Shown: positions 8,685-17,298 of the stretch, one piece after another
Layout of the letters: the number at the start of each line of letters is the position of its first letter
Numbering within the stretch: the stretch's first letter is position 1
Assembly (NCBI RefSeq): GCF_028687955.1
Contig: NZ_JAQTZC010000005.1
Coordinates: 1-52,332 of the forward strand
Length of the DNA stretch: 52,332 bases
DNA from: Acidocella sp.
GTDB lineage: Bacteria; Pseudomonadota; Alphaproteobacteria; Acetobacterales; Acetobacteraceae
Direction: 5' to 3'
The notes under the pieces: generated by a model
What the model was told of the DNA's origin: nothing
Database searches by the model: none
The model's input: only the letters and a program-made list of their open reading frames with translations
Made by a program: the position numbers and the translations under genes

Positions 8685-9727
8685 GCGCGATGCGTTTTGA
8701 TGCCGTGCTGCTCTCGCGCGATGCCGAGGGGTTGTTCTGGATGGCGCGCTACCTGGAGCGGGTGGAAAATCTGGCGCGGCTGATCGACGTGACGCAGAGT
8801 TTCGAGAGTCCGGGATTTGAGACGGATGCCTGGTTCGGGCTGATCCGCATCAACGCGGATGAGAAGAATTTCGCGGCGCGCGGCTTCTCGCCGGATGCGG
8901 CGCATGTGAAGCGGTTCTATCTGCTGGACCGCGGCAACCCCACCTCCGTACCGGGCAATCTGGAGGACGCACGCACCAACGCGCGCACGCTGCGCCCGCT
9001 CATGAGTACGGAGATGTGGCGCCAGATCAATATGTTCCACCGCTTTGTGGGGCAGATTACGCCCGAGGACCTGGAAGGCGATGCGCTCTCGCGGCTGTGC
9101 ACCAGGCTGAAGGACGGCGTGCAGGCGCATACCGGTATCACCGAGGGGACGCTGTACCGCGACCAGGGATGGTATTTTTATGAGCTGGGCCGGTTGCTGG
9201 AGCGCGCCGACCAGACCACGCGCATGCTCGATATTAAATACACCGCGATCTTGCCGCAGGGGCACGAGGAAAAGCGCGTGGCCGAGATGACGCAGTGGAA
9301 CGCGATTTTACGCGCCGCCGCCGGGTATCATGCCTTCAAGCGCCGCTCGCGCGCCAGCTTTTCGGCGGAGGATGTGGTGCATTTCCTGCTGCGCGACCCC
9401 TCCTCACCGCGCTCGGCGCTGCTGTGCATGCGCAGGGCGGAGCTGCATCTGGACGATTTGCGGCGGATCTACGGGCTGTCAGCCGCGGCCGAGGCGATTG
9501 AGATGGCGCAATATTTGCGCGAATTGCTGCTGGAGAAGCCAATCAGCCATATTCTTGCCACGGGGCTGCACGAGTATCTGGATATGGTCCAGATCCATAT
9601 TCAGGCGCTCGCGGGCGCCGTCGGCCGTGCGTTTTTCCGCGACTGGCAACCGGCTGACCCGCTGGCGGCGGCCGCGCAAGGCCAGGTACAGAACCAGACA
9701 CAGGGACCGGCGGAGGCGCTTGCGTGA
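8681..9727 (+). CDS. Alpha-E domain protein
   Basis: 348 residues, entirely helical in appearance, with the alpha-E signature near the N-terminus (LLSRDAEGLFWMARYLERVENLARLID) and repeated R-E-rich helices such as YELGRLLERADQTTRMLDIKY. Alpha-E (formerly DUF403) proteins consistently accompany circularly permuted ATP-grasp and transglutaminase genes. Their role is unknown but probably scaffolding or substrate handling. It overlaps the ATP-grasp gene by 4 nt upstream and the GT-C gene by 4 nt downstream (GTGA), so all three should be translationally coupled. The C-terminus ends in a Gln-rich tail (QGQVQNQTQGPAE). Confidence 0.93.
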   Translation: MSAMRFDAVLLSRDAEGLFWMARYLERVENLARLIDVTQSFESPGFETDAWFGLIRINADEKNFAARGFSPDAAHVKRFYLLDRGNPTSVPGNLEDARTNARTLRPLMSTEMWRQINMFHRFVGQITPEDLEGDALSRLCTRLKDGVQAHTGITEGTLYRDQGWYFYELGRLLERADQTTRMLDIKYTAILPQGHEEKRVAEMTQWNAILRAAAGYHAFKRRSRASFSAEDVVHFLLRDPSSPRSALLCMRRAELHLDDLRRIYGLSAAAEAIEMAQYLRELLLEKPISHILATGLHEYLDMVQIHIQALAGAVGRAFFRDWQPADPLAAAAQGQVQNQTQGPAEALA

Positions 9728-11247
9728 ACAGACTGCGTGCGTTGTGTTGGCCGGTATTGGTGTTCGTGCTGGCGCTGCTGCCCCGGCTGAGCGGCCTGGG
9801 CGCCAGGCCGTTCTGGCTTGACGAGGCATTCACCTTCCAGCGCGCCTCGCTGGCGCCGGCGGCGCTGGTGAACGATTCCTTCCTCAACCACCATATGCCG
9901 AGCTTCTTCCTCATGCTCTCGCCGCTGGTGGGGCTGGGCGACCCGCAATATTGGCTGCGCTTGCCCTCGGCGGTGTTCGGCGCGCTGGCGGTGATGCTGG
10001 TGTATATGATCGCCTACCGGGTCGCCGGGCGCACCGCGGGGGTTATCGCGGCGCTCATCATCGGCCTCTCGCCCACGGCGCTGGCCTTCAGCCAGGAGGC
10101 GCGCTCCTATACGCTGGAGATGTTTCTGATTCTGGTCGCGCTCTATGGAATCACGCGGCTGGCCATGGATATTTCCGCCGCCTCAAAGCCGATCCGCTGG
10201 AATGTGACGGGGGCTCGCTGGGCGGTATTCATACTGGGCTCGGCGGTGGCGCTGGATGTGCTGGGCGACGGGCTGCCCTGGTTGATTGTTGCCAATGTCA
10301 TCGGTGCGGCGCTGCTCGTACAATCCCCGGACCGCTGGCAGCTGCTGCGCAATTTTCTGCTCTTCGATTTCATCGTCGCGCTATTGTGCGGGCCGTTCTA
10401 CTACCTGATGACGTTGCACCAGGGACAGGGCTACATCCGAAGCATGACGTGGATTCCACCGCTGAACGCCTCGCGGCTTTGGTATGATCTTGGCTCGGTC
10501 TACTTCATGCGGATCGCTGATTCGGTGACCTTCAAGTTCATGCATGTGCCCACCCCCCACGTGCTGGTTTGGGTAATTGACGCAGCCCTGGCCCTGGGCG
10601 TGGCCAGTGCCGCTTGGGCGCTGCGCCGCCGCCCCGCGGTGCTCGTGGTGCTGGGCATCTCGTTTTTGTTTCTACCGTTGATGTTCACGATCATTTCGAT
10701 CTGGCGGCCAATTCTGCTGCCCCGCTATATCCTATGGAGTGCCGCGCCCTTCGCGATCCTCGCCGGAATTGGCGGCGCGGCGCTGCTTGACCTTGCCGCG
10801 CCGCGCGCGCGCGTGATGGTGGTGGCGGGCGGGGTGCTGCTGCTGCTCGTGAACCTCGTGCCCTACTACAATGTCGAGACCAAACCGCGTTGGGATATCG
10901 CCGCGAAATTGTTGGCGCAGGATGTCAGCCCGGGGGATGTGGTGTATCTCTACGATACCGGGGCGTTGCCGATTTTGCGCATGTATCTGCCGCCGGGCGC
11001 GCGCAGTGTGGTGCTGAAGGATGCCGCGGGAAGCTTGAACCATGCCGAAAAGGCCGCGAGCCAGGGTAAGCGCGTGTGGGTGGTGTATGGCCACGCGGGG
11101 CAGAGCGCGGAGCATGCGGCGTTCTCCAAGTTTTTCGCCGGCGCGCAGGCGCTTGGCAAACCCAGCCTGACGCAGGTGGCGGGCAGCCGGATTATGATCG
11201 CGCTTTATGACCCGGCAAACCAGAATGGGGCCGGCACTGCTGAATGA
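9724..11247 (+). CDS. GT-C type glycosyltransferase (GT39/ArnT-like) membrane protein
   Basis: 507 residues with 11-13 predicted membrane spans. The N-terminal periplasmic loop carries FWLDEAFTF (Asp33-Glu34), the acidic motif of polyprenyl-phosphate-dependent GT-C enzymes, and a second conserved element is FSQEARSYTL (about 121-130). The C-terminal part after about residue 390 is a soluble domain (YDTGALPILRMYLPP...VWVVYGHAGQ). It probably transfers a sugar from a polyprenyl-phosphate donor on the periplasmic side; donor and acceptor are unknown. The GTG start overlaps the alpha-E stop by 4 nt, an unexpected coupling to the ATP-grasp operon. It converges on lpxB with only 10 nt between stops. 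Confidence 0.87.
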   Translation: MNRLRALCWPVLVFVLALLPRLSGLGARPFWLDEAFTFQRASLAPAALVNDSFLNHHMPSFFLMLSPLVGLGDPQYWLRLPSAVFGALAVMLVYMIAYRVAGRTAGVIAALIIGLSPTALAFSQEARSYTLEMFLILVALYGITRLAMDISAASKPIRWNVTGARWAVFILGSAVALDVLGDGLPWLIVANVIGAALLVQSPDRWQLLRNFLLFDFIVALLCGPFYYLMTLHQGQGYIRSMTWIPPLNASRLWYDLGSVYFMRIADSVTFKFMHVPTPHVLVWVIDAALALGVASAAWALRRRPAVLVVLGISFLFLPLMFTIISIWRPILLPRYILWSAAPFAILAGIGGAALLDLAAPRARVMVVAGGVLLLLVNLVPYYNVETKPRWDIAAKLLAQDVSPGDVVYLYDTGALPILRMYLPPGARSVVLKDAAGSLNHAEKAASQGKRVWVVYGHAGQSAEHAAFSKFFAGAQALGKPSLTQVAGSRIMIALYDPANQNGAGTAE

Positions 11248-11257
11248 GCAGGCGAGG

Positions 11258-12418
11258 CTATAGAGGCTGCTTCCCGCCTGTTCCAAGTCTGGCGAGCACC
11301 CTGGCGGCGGCGGCGGATGAAGGGGTTCCGGCGGGCGCACGCAGGCTTGCCAGCGCGGTGGCGAAACCCGCGCGCTGCGTTGCGGCGGCCGCCTCGCCGG
11401 TGATCAACCCGTACAGCGTCTCGCTCAGTTTCGCCGGGGTGCAATCCTGCTGCAACAGCTCGGGCACCAGCGCGCGGCCTGCCAGCAGGTTGATCATGGC
11501 GACATGTTCCACCTTTATCATGCGCCGCGCCAGCATCGCGCTGAGCGGGTTGACCCGATAGGTCACCGCCATCGGCACGCCGGCCATGGCGAGTTCCAGC
11601 GTGGAGGTGCCAGATTTAGTCAGCGCCGCGCGCGCGGCGGCAAAAGCGTCGTAACGGGTGGCAACATCGCGCACGATGATGGGGGGCACCGGCCAGTCGC
11701 GCGTTTGGGCGGCCACGGCCTCGGCAATGCCGGCTGCGGCGGCGAGCACGGGTTGCAGCTGTGTGATGCGCGCGGAAAGCGCCACCATGCTCTGGCGGAA
11801 TACTGGCAGCAGGCGCGAGGTTTCAGTAACGCGCGAACCGGGCATGAGCACCACCGGCACGGCGTCCGCGCTGATGTTGTGCTGGGCGCGAAAGCGCGCG
11901 GCGTCGCCCTTATTGGCGCCCGATTCCAGCACCGGATGGCCCACGAACACCGGGTTCAGCCCATGCGGGGCGAAAAACGCGGGCTCGAAGGGGAGCAGGC
12001 AGAGCAACTCGTCCCACAGGCCGGGGTAATGCTTCACCCGCTCCTGCCGCCAGGCCCAGACCTGCGGGGCGACGTAATGGATGCACGAAATGCCGGTGCC
12101 GGAGATGCCTTTGAGCACACGCAGGCAGAAGCCTGGGCTGTCAATGGTGACGACGATATCCGGCCGGGTGGCTTCGATTGTCTCGATCGTCTGGTTGATG
12201 CGCCGTTTCAACGCAAAAATCCGGGGCAGGATTTCGGCTAGGCCCATCACCGCCAGCTCCTGCATGGGGAAGATGGACAAAAGCCCCGCCTCCGCCATGC
12301 GCGCCCCGCCGATTCCCGAGAACACCAGGCCATCACGTTGCGCGCGTAGCGCCGCCATCAGGCGCGCGCCCAGCACGTCGCCGCTGGCCTCGCCGGCGAT
12401 AAGGAAAACCCTGCTCAC
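11258..12418 (-). CDS. lpxB: Lipid-A-disaccharide synthase
   Basis: 386 residues, GT19 family. LpxB condenses UDP-2,3-diacylglucosamine with lipid X to give lipid A disaccharide at the inner face of the cytoplasmic membrane. Family blocks seen are the N-terminal FLIAGEASGDVLGARLMAAL, GIGGARMAEAGL, VTIDSPGFCLRVLK, HYVAPQVWAWRQERVK, LPFEPAFF, FVGHPVLE, LMPGSRVTE, and KSGTSTLELAMAGVPMAVTYR near the C-terminus. The start is GTG, overlapping the stop of the upstream nitrilase remnant (GTGA). The usual lpxD-fabZ-lpxA neighbours are absent here. Confidence 0.95.
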   Translation of the reverse strand: MSRVFLIAGEASGDVLGARLMAALRAQRDGLVFSGIGGARMAEAGLLSIFPMQELAVMGLAEILPRIFALKRRINQTIETIEATRPDIVVTIDSPGFCLRVLKGISGTGISCIHYVAPQVWAWRQERVKHYPGLWDELLCLLPFEPAFFAPHGLNPVFVGHPVLESGANKGDAARFRAQHNISADAVPVVLMPGSRVTETSRLLPVFRQSMVALSARITQLQPVLAAAAGIAEAVAAQTRDWPVPPIIVRDVATRYDAFAAARAALTKSGTSTLELAMAGVPMAVTYRVNPLSAMLARRMIKVEHVAMINLLAGRALVPELLQQDCTPAKLSETLYGLITGEAAAATQRAGFATALASLRAPAGTPSSAAAARVLARLGTGGKQPL

Positions 12419-12895
12419 GCCAGGGGCACCACGGGGCAGGGGGGGATTGCCTCTGGCCAGTCCCGGTGGTTGAACACTGCGCCCTGGGTGCGCAGATGCA
12501 GCGGGAATTCGCTATCATAACAGATGGAAACGCCGATGCGCCCGCAGCTGGTCTCGAACACCTGGGGTGGATTACCGCCGGTGATGCCCCATCGCTCGGC
12601 ATCGAAACGGGTCATGCATTGCTTGTCCTGAAAGGCCAGCGCACCGGAAGGGGCGATGAAGGCGGCGAGATTGTTGAGCACGCCGCCAACCCGCATGGGG
12701 ATGGAACACGCCAGCAGATAGATTTTATGCCGCGCGGCGCTCTCACGCAAGGCGGTGGTCAGCTCATCGGCCTGCGCGGCGGCAACGGCAAGCTCGGCCG
12801 CGAGATTTGGCGTGGTGACGCGGGCCCTGGCCAGGACCATGGAGAAATATTCCGGCTGGAGCGGCACGGCGGCCGCTCCCGTCAGGGTCTCGATG
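12415..12895 (-). pseudogene. Remnant of a nitrilase/carbon-nitrogen hydrolase, truncated at both ends
   Basis: About 160 residues of nitrilase-superfamily sequence survive in one frame. PEYFSM supplies the catalytic Glu, and IGVSICYDSEFPL carries the Cys nucleophile. The Lys region expected between them is not clearly recognisable. The sequence breaks off about 20 residues after the Cys, where intact enzymes continue for more than 100 residues, and nothing N-terminal of the PEYFS strand remains because the cytochrome c gene ends one base upstream. No good start codon exists; the M at 12969 of the ORF track lies inside the cytochrome gene. The reading frame ends in TGA overlapping the lpxB GTG. 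The best reading is a deletion scar, although a short residual peptide could be translated ahead of lpxB. Confidence 0.75.
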
Positions 12896-14554
12896 TTAAT
12901 TGGCGGCCGCGTTGATGAGCGGCTGCACGCTGGCGATGAAGTTCTGCATTGCCTGATATTTTGCGGCATTGCTCAGCCCGGCCTGGTTGGCGACCACAGG
13001 GCAGTATGCCGCGATGAGGTCGTTGGTCAGGTCGGCGTTGCTGATGGTGGTGTTGCCGGCGCGGATGGCCGAGATCAGCGTGCGAGTCCGGTTCGGCATG
13101 GTTGCCGGGGTGGCGTCCGCGTAGCTGTTTAACAGGTCGCTGCCAGGGTCCGCGACGCTAGTGGCCCCGCCGGCGGCGGAGATATGCGGGCAACCGAAGA
13201 GGTCAGCCGCTTTGGTGGCTGAGGGCGGCACCACGGCGATTGCACGCAGCTTCATCACATCATGCGGGGAGGCATCGGCGGTGGCATTGTTGCCCATGCT
13301 GGTGCGCACATAGTTGGTGACGGCGGCGATCTGCGCATCCGACAGGCTGTTGGCGAAAGCCGGCATGGCTGGGCCGTTGGCCTTCCAGGGGTCCAGCCCG
13401 CTCAGCACGGCGCCGATCACGTTTGTGGGTTCGGAGGCGGTCACGGAGTCATTGCCCGCGAGATTGGGAATGATCGGGGCCATGCCGCCGCCGGTCTTGC
13501 CGTGGCACCCGGCGCAGTTGGCGGTGTACACAGTGGCGCCAAGGGCGATGGAGGCCGCGGCGTTGGCCACCGCGGGGGTGGGCGGTACATGCTGCGGTGC
13601 CGTCTCGTTCTGTAGGTAGTTAGCGATGTCCACATCGTCAGACACGGGGATCTGGCTGGTGGAATGGTCCACAACCTCACCCATGGCGGCGTAGGGCGAG
13701 CCTTTGACCATGTTGCCGTCGTCATGAAGGTAGGCCACGAGGTCGGCCTGCGCCCAGCCGCCGACGCCGTATTTTTTGTCGGACGAGATGTTGGGGGCGA
13801 AGAAGGCGTCAATCGGCGCGCCGGCGTAGGCTTTGTCCAGCATCATGGCGCTCAGGAAGTTGCGCGGTGTGTGGCATTCGCCACAATGGCCCAGCGCCTC
13901 GGTGAGGTAGGCGCCGTTCTTCATGCTGTCATTCCAAGCCGGGTTCAAGTGAATCGGGCCCGAGCGGAAGAACAAGATGCGCCAGCCGAGCAGCACGGGC
14001 CGCTGGTTGAAGGGAAACAGCATGGTGCTCGGCGTGGGCGCCACGTTTACCGGCGGCAGCGAGAAGAGATATGCCTTGATCGCCATCACGTCCGCGTAGG
14101 AGAGCTTGGTGTAGGAGGTGTAGGGCATCGCCGGGTAGAGGAATTTGGGGAACAACAGATAAGAGCGGCCCGGCGCTTCGCCGTAATGCACGGCGTTGTA
14201 GAATTGCGCATCCGTCCAGTTGCCGATGCCGGTTGCTTTGTCGGGCGTGATATTGGGGGTGGCGAGGCCGCCGAAGGGCGTGGCCATGACCAGGCCGCCG
14301 GAGAAGGGCGCGTGGTTGGGTCCGGTGTGGCAGGGCATGCAGTCAGCCGCCTCTGTCAGGTATTTGCCGCGCGCGATCAACGCCGCCGGGTCAGTAGGGG
14401 CGCTGAGGCTGGCCGCCGGGTAGTCGGCGGTATCATCCGCATTTGCGAAGCGGCTGGTGGCCGCGCCACCAAGGAGAAGCGCAAGGGCCGCCATGGCGAT
14501 GACCGGGCGGGCGGAAAGGAATTTCGGCAGCTTGAGCGGCATGATCGGACCCAT
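12896..14554 (-). CDS. Tri-heme cytochrome c, alcohol/gluconate dehydrogenase cytochrome-subunit type
   Basis: 552 residues with an N-terminal signal/anchor segment (VIAMAALALLLGGAATSRFANA) and three heme c motifs: CMPCH (about 72), CGECH (about 223) and CAGCH (about 346). Layout and blocks such as GLATPNITPDKATGIGNW and LTEALGHCGECHTPRN match the cytochrome subunit of membrane-bound PQQ alcohol dehydrogenase and flavin gluconate/sorbitol dehydrogenases, which pass electrons to ubiquinone in the periplasm. About 120 extra C-terminal residues follow the third domain and include GCPHI, which is not a heme site. No catalytic dehydrogenase subunit is adjacent. Methionine 5 is an alternative start. 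Confidence 0.9.
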   Translation of the reverse strand: MGPIMPLKLPKFLSARPVIAMAALALLLGGAATSRFANADDTADYPAASLSAPTDPAALIARGKYLTEAADCMPCHTGPNHAPFSGGLVMATPFGGLATPNITPDKATGIGNWTDAQFYNAVHYGEAPGRSYLLFPKFLYPAMPYTSYTKLSYADVMAIKAYLFSLPPVNVAPTPSTMLFPFNQRPVLLGWRILFFRSGPIHLNPAWNDSMKNGAYLTEALGHCGECHTPRNFLSAMMLDKAYAGAPIDAFFAPNISSDKKYGVGGWAQADLVAYLHDDGNMVKGSPYAAMGEVVDHSTSQIPVSDDVDIANYLQNETAPQHVPPTPAVANAAASIALGATVYTANCAGCHGKTGGGMAPIIPNLAGNDSVTASEPTNVIGAVLSGLDPWKANGPAMPAFANSLSDAQIAAVTNYVRTSMGNNATADASPHDVMKLRAIAVVPPSATKAADLFGCPHISAAGGATSVADPGSDLLNSYADATPATMPNRTRTLISAIRAGNTTISNADLTNDLIAAYCPVVANQAGLSNAAKYQAMQNFIASVQPLINAAAN

Positions 14555-14596
14555 CAGAATTTTGCCCCTACTTATTTCGCTAAAATTGAAAATCTA

Positions 14597-14995
14597 TCAA
14601 GTGGAGGGGGGCGCATACTTGTAGAGCTGCTCCGGGTCGACGAGAGGCTTAGCGATTTCCACCAGCTCTCCGCCGCGCCAGGCCAGGAAAAAACAGTTTC
14701 GCCGGCCGGTGTGGCAGGCCACGCCCTTCTGGTCGACCAGGAGCAACAATGTGTCGCCGTCGCAGTCGAGTCTCAGCTCCACCAGCCTTTGTTCCTGGCC
14801 GGAGGATTCGCCCTTGCGCCACAGCTTCCGCCGCGAGCGCGACCAATAGCAGACCTGGCCGGTCTTGAGGGTCTCCTCGATGGAGTCGCGGTTCATCCAG
14901 GCCATCATCAGCACCTCACCCGTATCATGCTGCTGGGCGATGGCGGGGATCAGCCCGTTGGCGTCGAATGTGAGCTTGTCCAGCAGCGCGTTCAT
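14597..14995 (-). CDS. hisI: Phosphoribosyl-AMP cyclohydrolase
   Basis: 132 residues, matching stand-alone HisI in length. The enzyme opens the adenine ring of phosphoribosyl-AMP in the third step of histidine biosynthesis (cytoplasm, Zn- and Mg-dependent). Visible signatures are VLMMAWMNRDSIEETL, the CYWSRSRRKLWRKGESSG block, the Mg-binding DCDGDTLL (Asp77, 79, 81) and the Zn ligands in CHTGRRNC (Cys94, Cys101). The start overlaps the ppk2 stop by 4 nt, so it is expressed with ppk2 rather than with other his genes, none of which are in the window. Confidence 0.97.
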   Translation of the reverse strand: MNALLDKLTFDANGLIPAIAQQHDTGEVLMMAWMNRDSIEETLKTGQVCYWSRSRRKLWRKGESSGQEQRLVELRLDCDGDTLLLLVDQKGVACHTGRRNCFFLAWRGGELVEIAKPLVDPEQLYKYAPPST

Positions 14996-15747
14996 GAGGC
15001 GAGCATGCCGTTGGTGAGGCAGGCTTCATCGAACCGGCAGACGATCTCGCTATGGGTGTCGAGCGGGGTGGCGTCGGCATAGTCCACCCTGGTGATGAGA
15101 TCGGCGATAATCGCCATGCGGGCGGTTTTTTTGTCATTGGCGCGCACCACCATCCATGGCGCGGTGGCGCTGTCGGTCGCGCGCAGCATGGTGTTGCGGG
15201 CCTTGGTGTAGTCATCAAAATGTTTCAGGGCCTTCTCGTCGATCGGGCTGATTTTCCATTGTTTCAGCGGATCGTCATGGCGGGCCTCAAGGCGTTTTTT
15301 TTGTTCCTTGCGGTCGATGTCGAGGTAGTATTTGATCACCGTGATGCCGGAATCGGCCAGCATGGCCTCGAACACCGGCACGTTGCGCAGGAAGGTGTGG
15401 TAGTCATGGTCAGAGCAGAATCCCATGACATGCTCCACACCGGCGCGGTTGTACCAGGAGCGGTTGAACAGCACGATCTCGCCAGCGGCCGGCAGGTGGT
15501 TCACATAACGCTGGAAATACCACTGGGTGGCCTCAACGTCGGACGGCTTGGAGAGCGCCACGACGCGGATGTCGCGCGGGGAGAGATGCTCGATGATGCG
15601 CTTGATGGTGCCGTCCTTGCCCGCACCGTCGCGGCCTTCAAGGATGATGAGCACATTCTGGCCGCGTGAAATCACATGGCGCTGGAGCTTCACCAGCTCG
15701 ACTTGCAGGTGGTGCAGGGTTTTGTCGTAGCTCTTATCTTTTGCCAT
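14992..15747 (-). CDS. ppk2: Polyphosphate kinase 2
   Basis: 251 residues, PPK2 family. The Walker A is EGRDGAGKDG (Lys44), the Walker B region is LFNRSWYNRAGVEHVMGF, and the lid motif is RKEQKKRLEARHDDPLKQWKIS. These enzymes transfer phosphate between polyphosphate and nucleoside mono- or diphosphates; the single-domain length and the KDGTIKRI sequence fit the class that phosphorylates nucleoside diphosphates, but class assignment is inference. It is the first gene of a minus-strand pair with hisI, divergent from the FMN protein gene at 15871 across 123 nt. Confidence 0.93.
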   Translation of the reverse strand: MAKDKSYDKTLHHLQVELVKLQRHVISRGQNVLIILEGRDGAGKDGTIKRIIEHLSPRDIRVVALSKPSDVEATQWYFQRYVNHLPAAGEIVLFNRSWYNRAGVEHVMGFCSDHDYHTFLRNVPVFEAMLADSGITVIKYYLDIDRKEQKKRLEARHDDPLKQWKISPIDEKALKHFDDYTKARNTMLRATDSATAPWMVVRANDKKTARMAIIADLITRVDYADATPLDTHSEIVCRFDEACLTNGMLAS

Positions 15748-15870
15748 ACGTAATCATAAACCCAAGCGGGTTTGGATGCCAGATCGCGCCGGAACCGAGG
15801 CATGCGCGAACAGAGACATGCGCGCGATTCAAGGCTATGACGTTCGGGCAAAAGGCCAGGGAGCACTTAT

Positions 15871-17298
15871 ATGGTTCTGGGGATATTGGCGGCCGGCGCC
15901 GCAGCGGGGCTGGCGGTGGTGTATTGGCGCGACACGCACCAGCAAAAGCACACGGTGCTGCGTAATTTTCCCGTTATCGGGCATTTCCGCTATTTCGCCG
16001 AGACCTGGGGCGAATATATGCGCCAGTACCAGTATCTGCCGGACTGGGCGGAGCGGCCGTTCAACCGGCTGGAGCGCAGCTGGGTGTACCGTTCGGCGAA
16101 AGGGGTTTCCAATCTGGTGAGCTTCGGCTCGGAGAATGTGCCGAGCTTTGTGTTCCGCAATGCCGCGTTTCCCGTGCTCGATGAGGAGAAGCGGCATTTT
16201 CCCGGTAAGCTGATCGGCATCGCCAACGGCCCAGGGGCGTGCGCGCAGCCTTACATGGGGCAGAATTTTTTTAACATCTCGGGCATGAGCTATGGCGCGC
16301 TGAGCCATGCGGCGGTGAGCGCGCTCTCGCGCGGGGCAAAGCTCGCGGGCGTGTGGATGAGCACCGGCGAGGGCGGACTCTCTAAATTCCATCTGGAGGG
16401 CGGGGCGGATATCATCATGCAGATCGGCACCGCCAAATATGGTGTGCGCGATGCCAACGGCGCGCTTTCAGAGGCGCGGCTGCGCGAGATCGCGGCGATG
16501 CCGCAGGTGAAGATGTTCGAGGTGAAACTGGCTCAGGGCGCCAAGCCGGGCAAGGGTGGCGTGTTGCCAGGCGGCAAGGTGACAGCGGAAATCGCCGCCA
16601 TTCGCGGCATTCCCGAAGGGCATGACAGCATCTCTCCCAACCGCCACCGTGATATCGGCAATATCGCAGAGCTGGGCGCCTTCATCGCCCGGGTGCGAGG
16701 GATCACCGGCAAGCCGGTGGGGGTTAAGTTCGTTGTCGGCGATCCGCGCTTCCTTGATGAATGGTTCAGCGACTGTGTGGAGAACCCAGAGCATTGCCCT
16801 GATTATATCCAGGTGGACGGCGGCGAGGGCGGCACCGGCGCGGCGCCGGAGCCGCTGGCTGACTATATGGGGCTGCCGATCACCCAGGCGCTGCCCTATG
16901 CGGTGGCGTTGCGCGATGAACATGGGCTGACCGGGCGGATACGCATCATCGCGGCGGGTAAATTGATAACGCCGGACAAGGTGGCCTGGGCGCTGTGCAT
17001 GGGGGCGGATTTCGTTTCCTCCGCGCGGGGCTTCATGTTTTCGCTCGGGTGCATCCAGGCGATGAAATGCGGCTCCGGGCGCTGCCCCACGGGGGTGACC
17101 GCCGCCGACCCGCGGTTGATCGCGGGGCTGGACCCGGCGGACAAGGCGGTGCGGGTAAGCCGCTATGCGGGGCGGCTGATGGATGAGGTGGAGATGATCG
17201 CGCATTCCTGCGGGCTGACGGACGCCAGCGGCTTGCGGCCGCGCCATGTCACCGAGATCGAGCGCGGTGTGGGCGGTTTCAGGGCGCATGCGGGATGA
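15871..17298 (+). CDS. FMN-binding glutamate synthase family protein, membrane-anchored
   Basis: 475 residues. An N-terminal hydrophobic anchor (MVLGILAAGAAAGLAVVYW) is followed by a glutamate-synthase FMN/3Fe-4S domain. Seen are NISGMSYGALSHAAVSALSRGA, WMSTGEGGLSKFH, the FMN barrel element KLAQGAKPGKGGVLPGGKV, DGGEGGTGAAPEPL, and the cysteine cluster CIQAMKCGSGRCPTGV (C-X5-C-X4-C), which in glutamate synthase binds the 3Fe-4S cluster. It lacks the glutaminase domain and the C-terminal beta-helix, so it cannot be assumed to make glutamate; members of this stand-alone family are uncharacterised oxidoreductases. Its stop overlaps the next gene by 4 nt. Confidence 0.9.
   Translation: MVLGILAAGAAAGLAVVYWRDTHQQKHTVLRNFPVIGHFRYFAETWGEYMRQYQYLPDWAERPFNRLERSWVYRSAKGVSNLVSFGSENVPSFVFRNAAFPVLDEEKRHFPGKLIGIANGPGACAQPYMGQNFFNISGMSYGALSHAAVSALSRGAKLAGVWMSTGEGGLSKFHLEGGADIIMQIGTAKYGVRDANGALSEARLREIAAMPQVKMFEVKLAQGAKPGKGGVLPGGKVTAEIAAIRGIPEGHDSISPNRHRDIGNIAELGAFIARVRGITGKPVGVKFVVGDPRFLDEWFSDCVENPEHCPDYIQVDGGEGGTGAAPEPLADYMGLPITQALPYAVALRDEHGLTGRIRIIAAGKLITPDKVAWALCMGADFVSSARGFMFSLGCIQAMKCGSGRCPTGVTAADPRLIAGLDPADKAVRVSRYAGRLMDEVEMIAHSCGLTDASGLRPRHVTEIERGVGGFRAHAG

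Noticed and set aside
13186-13198. Fourth heme site (GCPHI) in the cytochrome c
   Set aside because: It has a single cysteine one residue from the His and does not form CXXCH.
15798-15828. Direct repeat CATGCGCG in the ppk2/FMN-protein intergenic region
   Set aside because: Only two short copies, close to what is expected by chance in GC-rich sequence.
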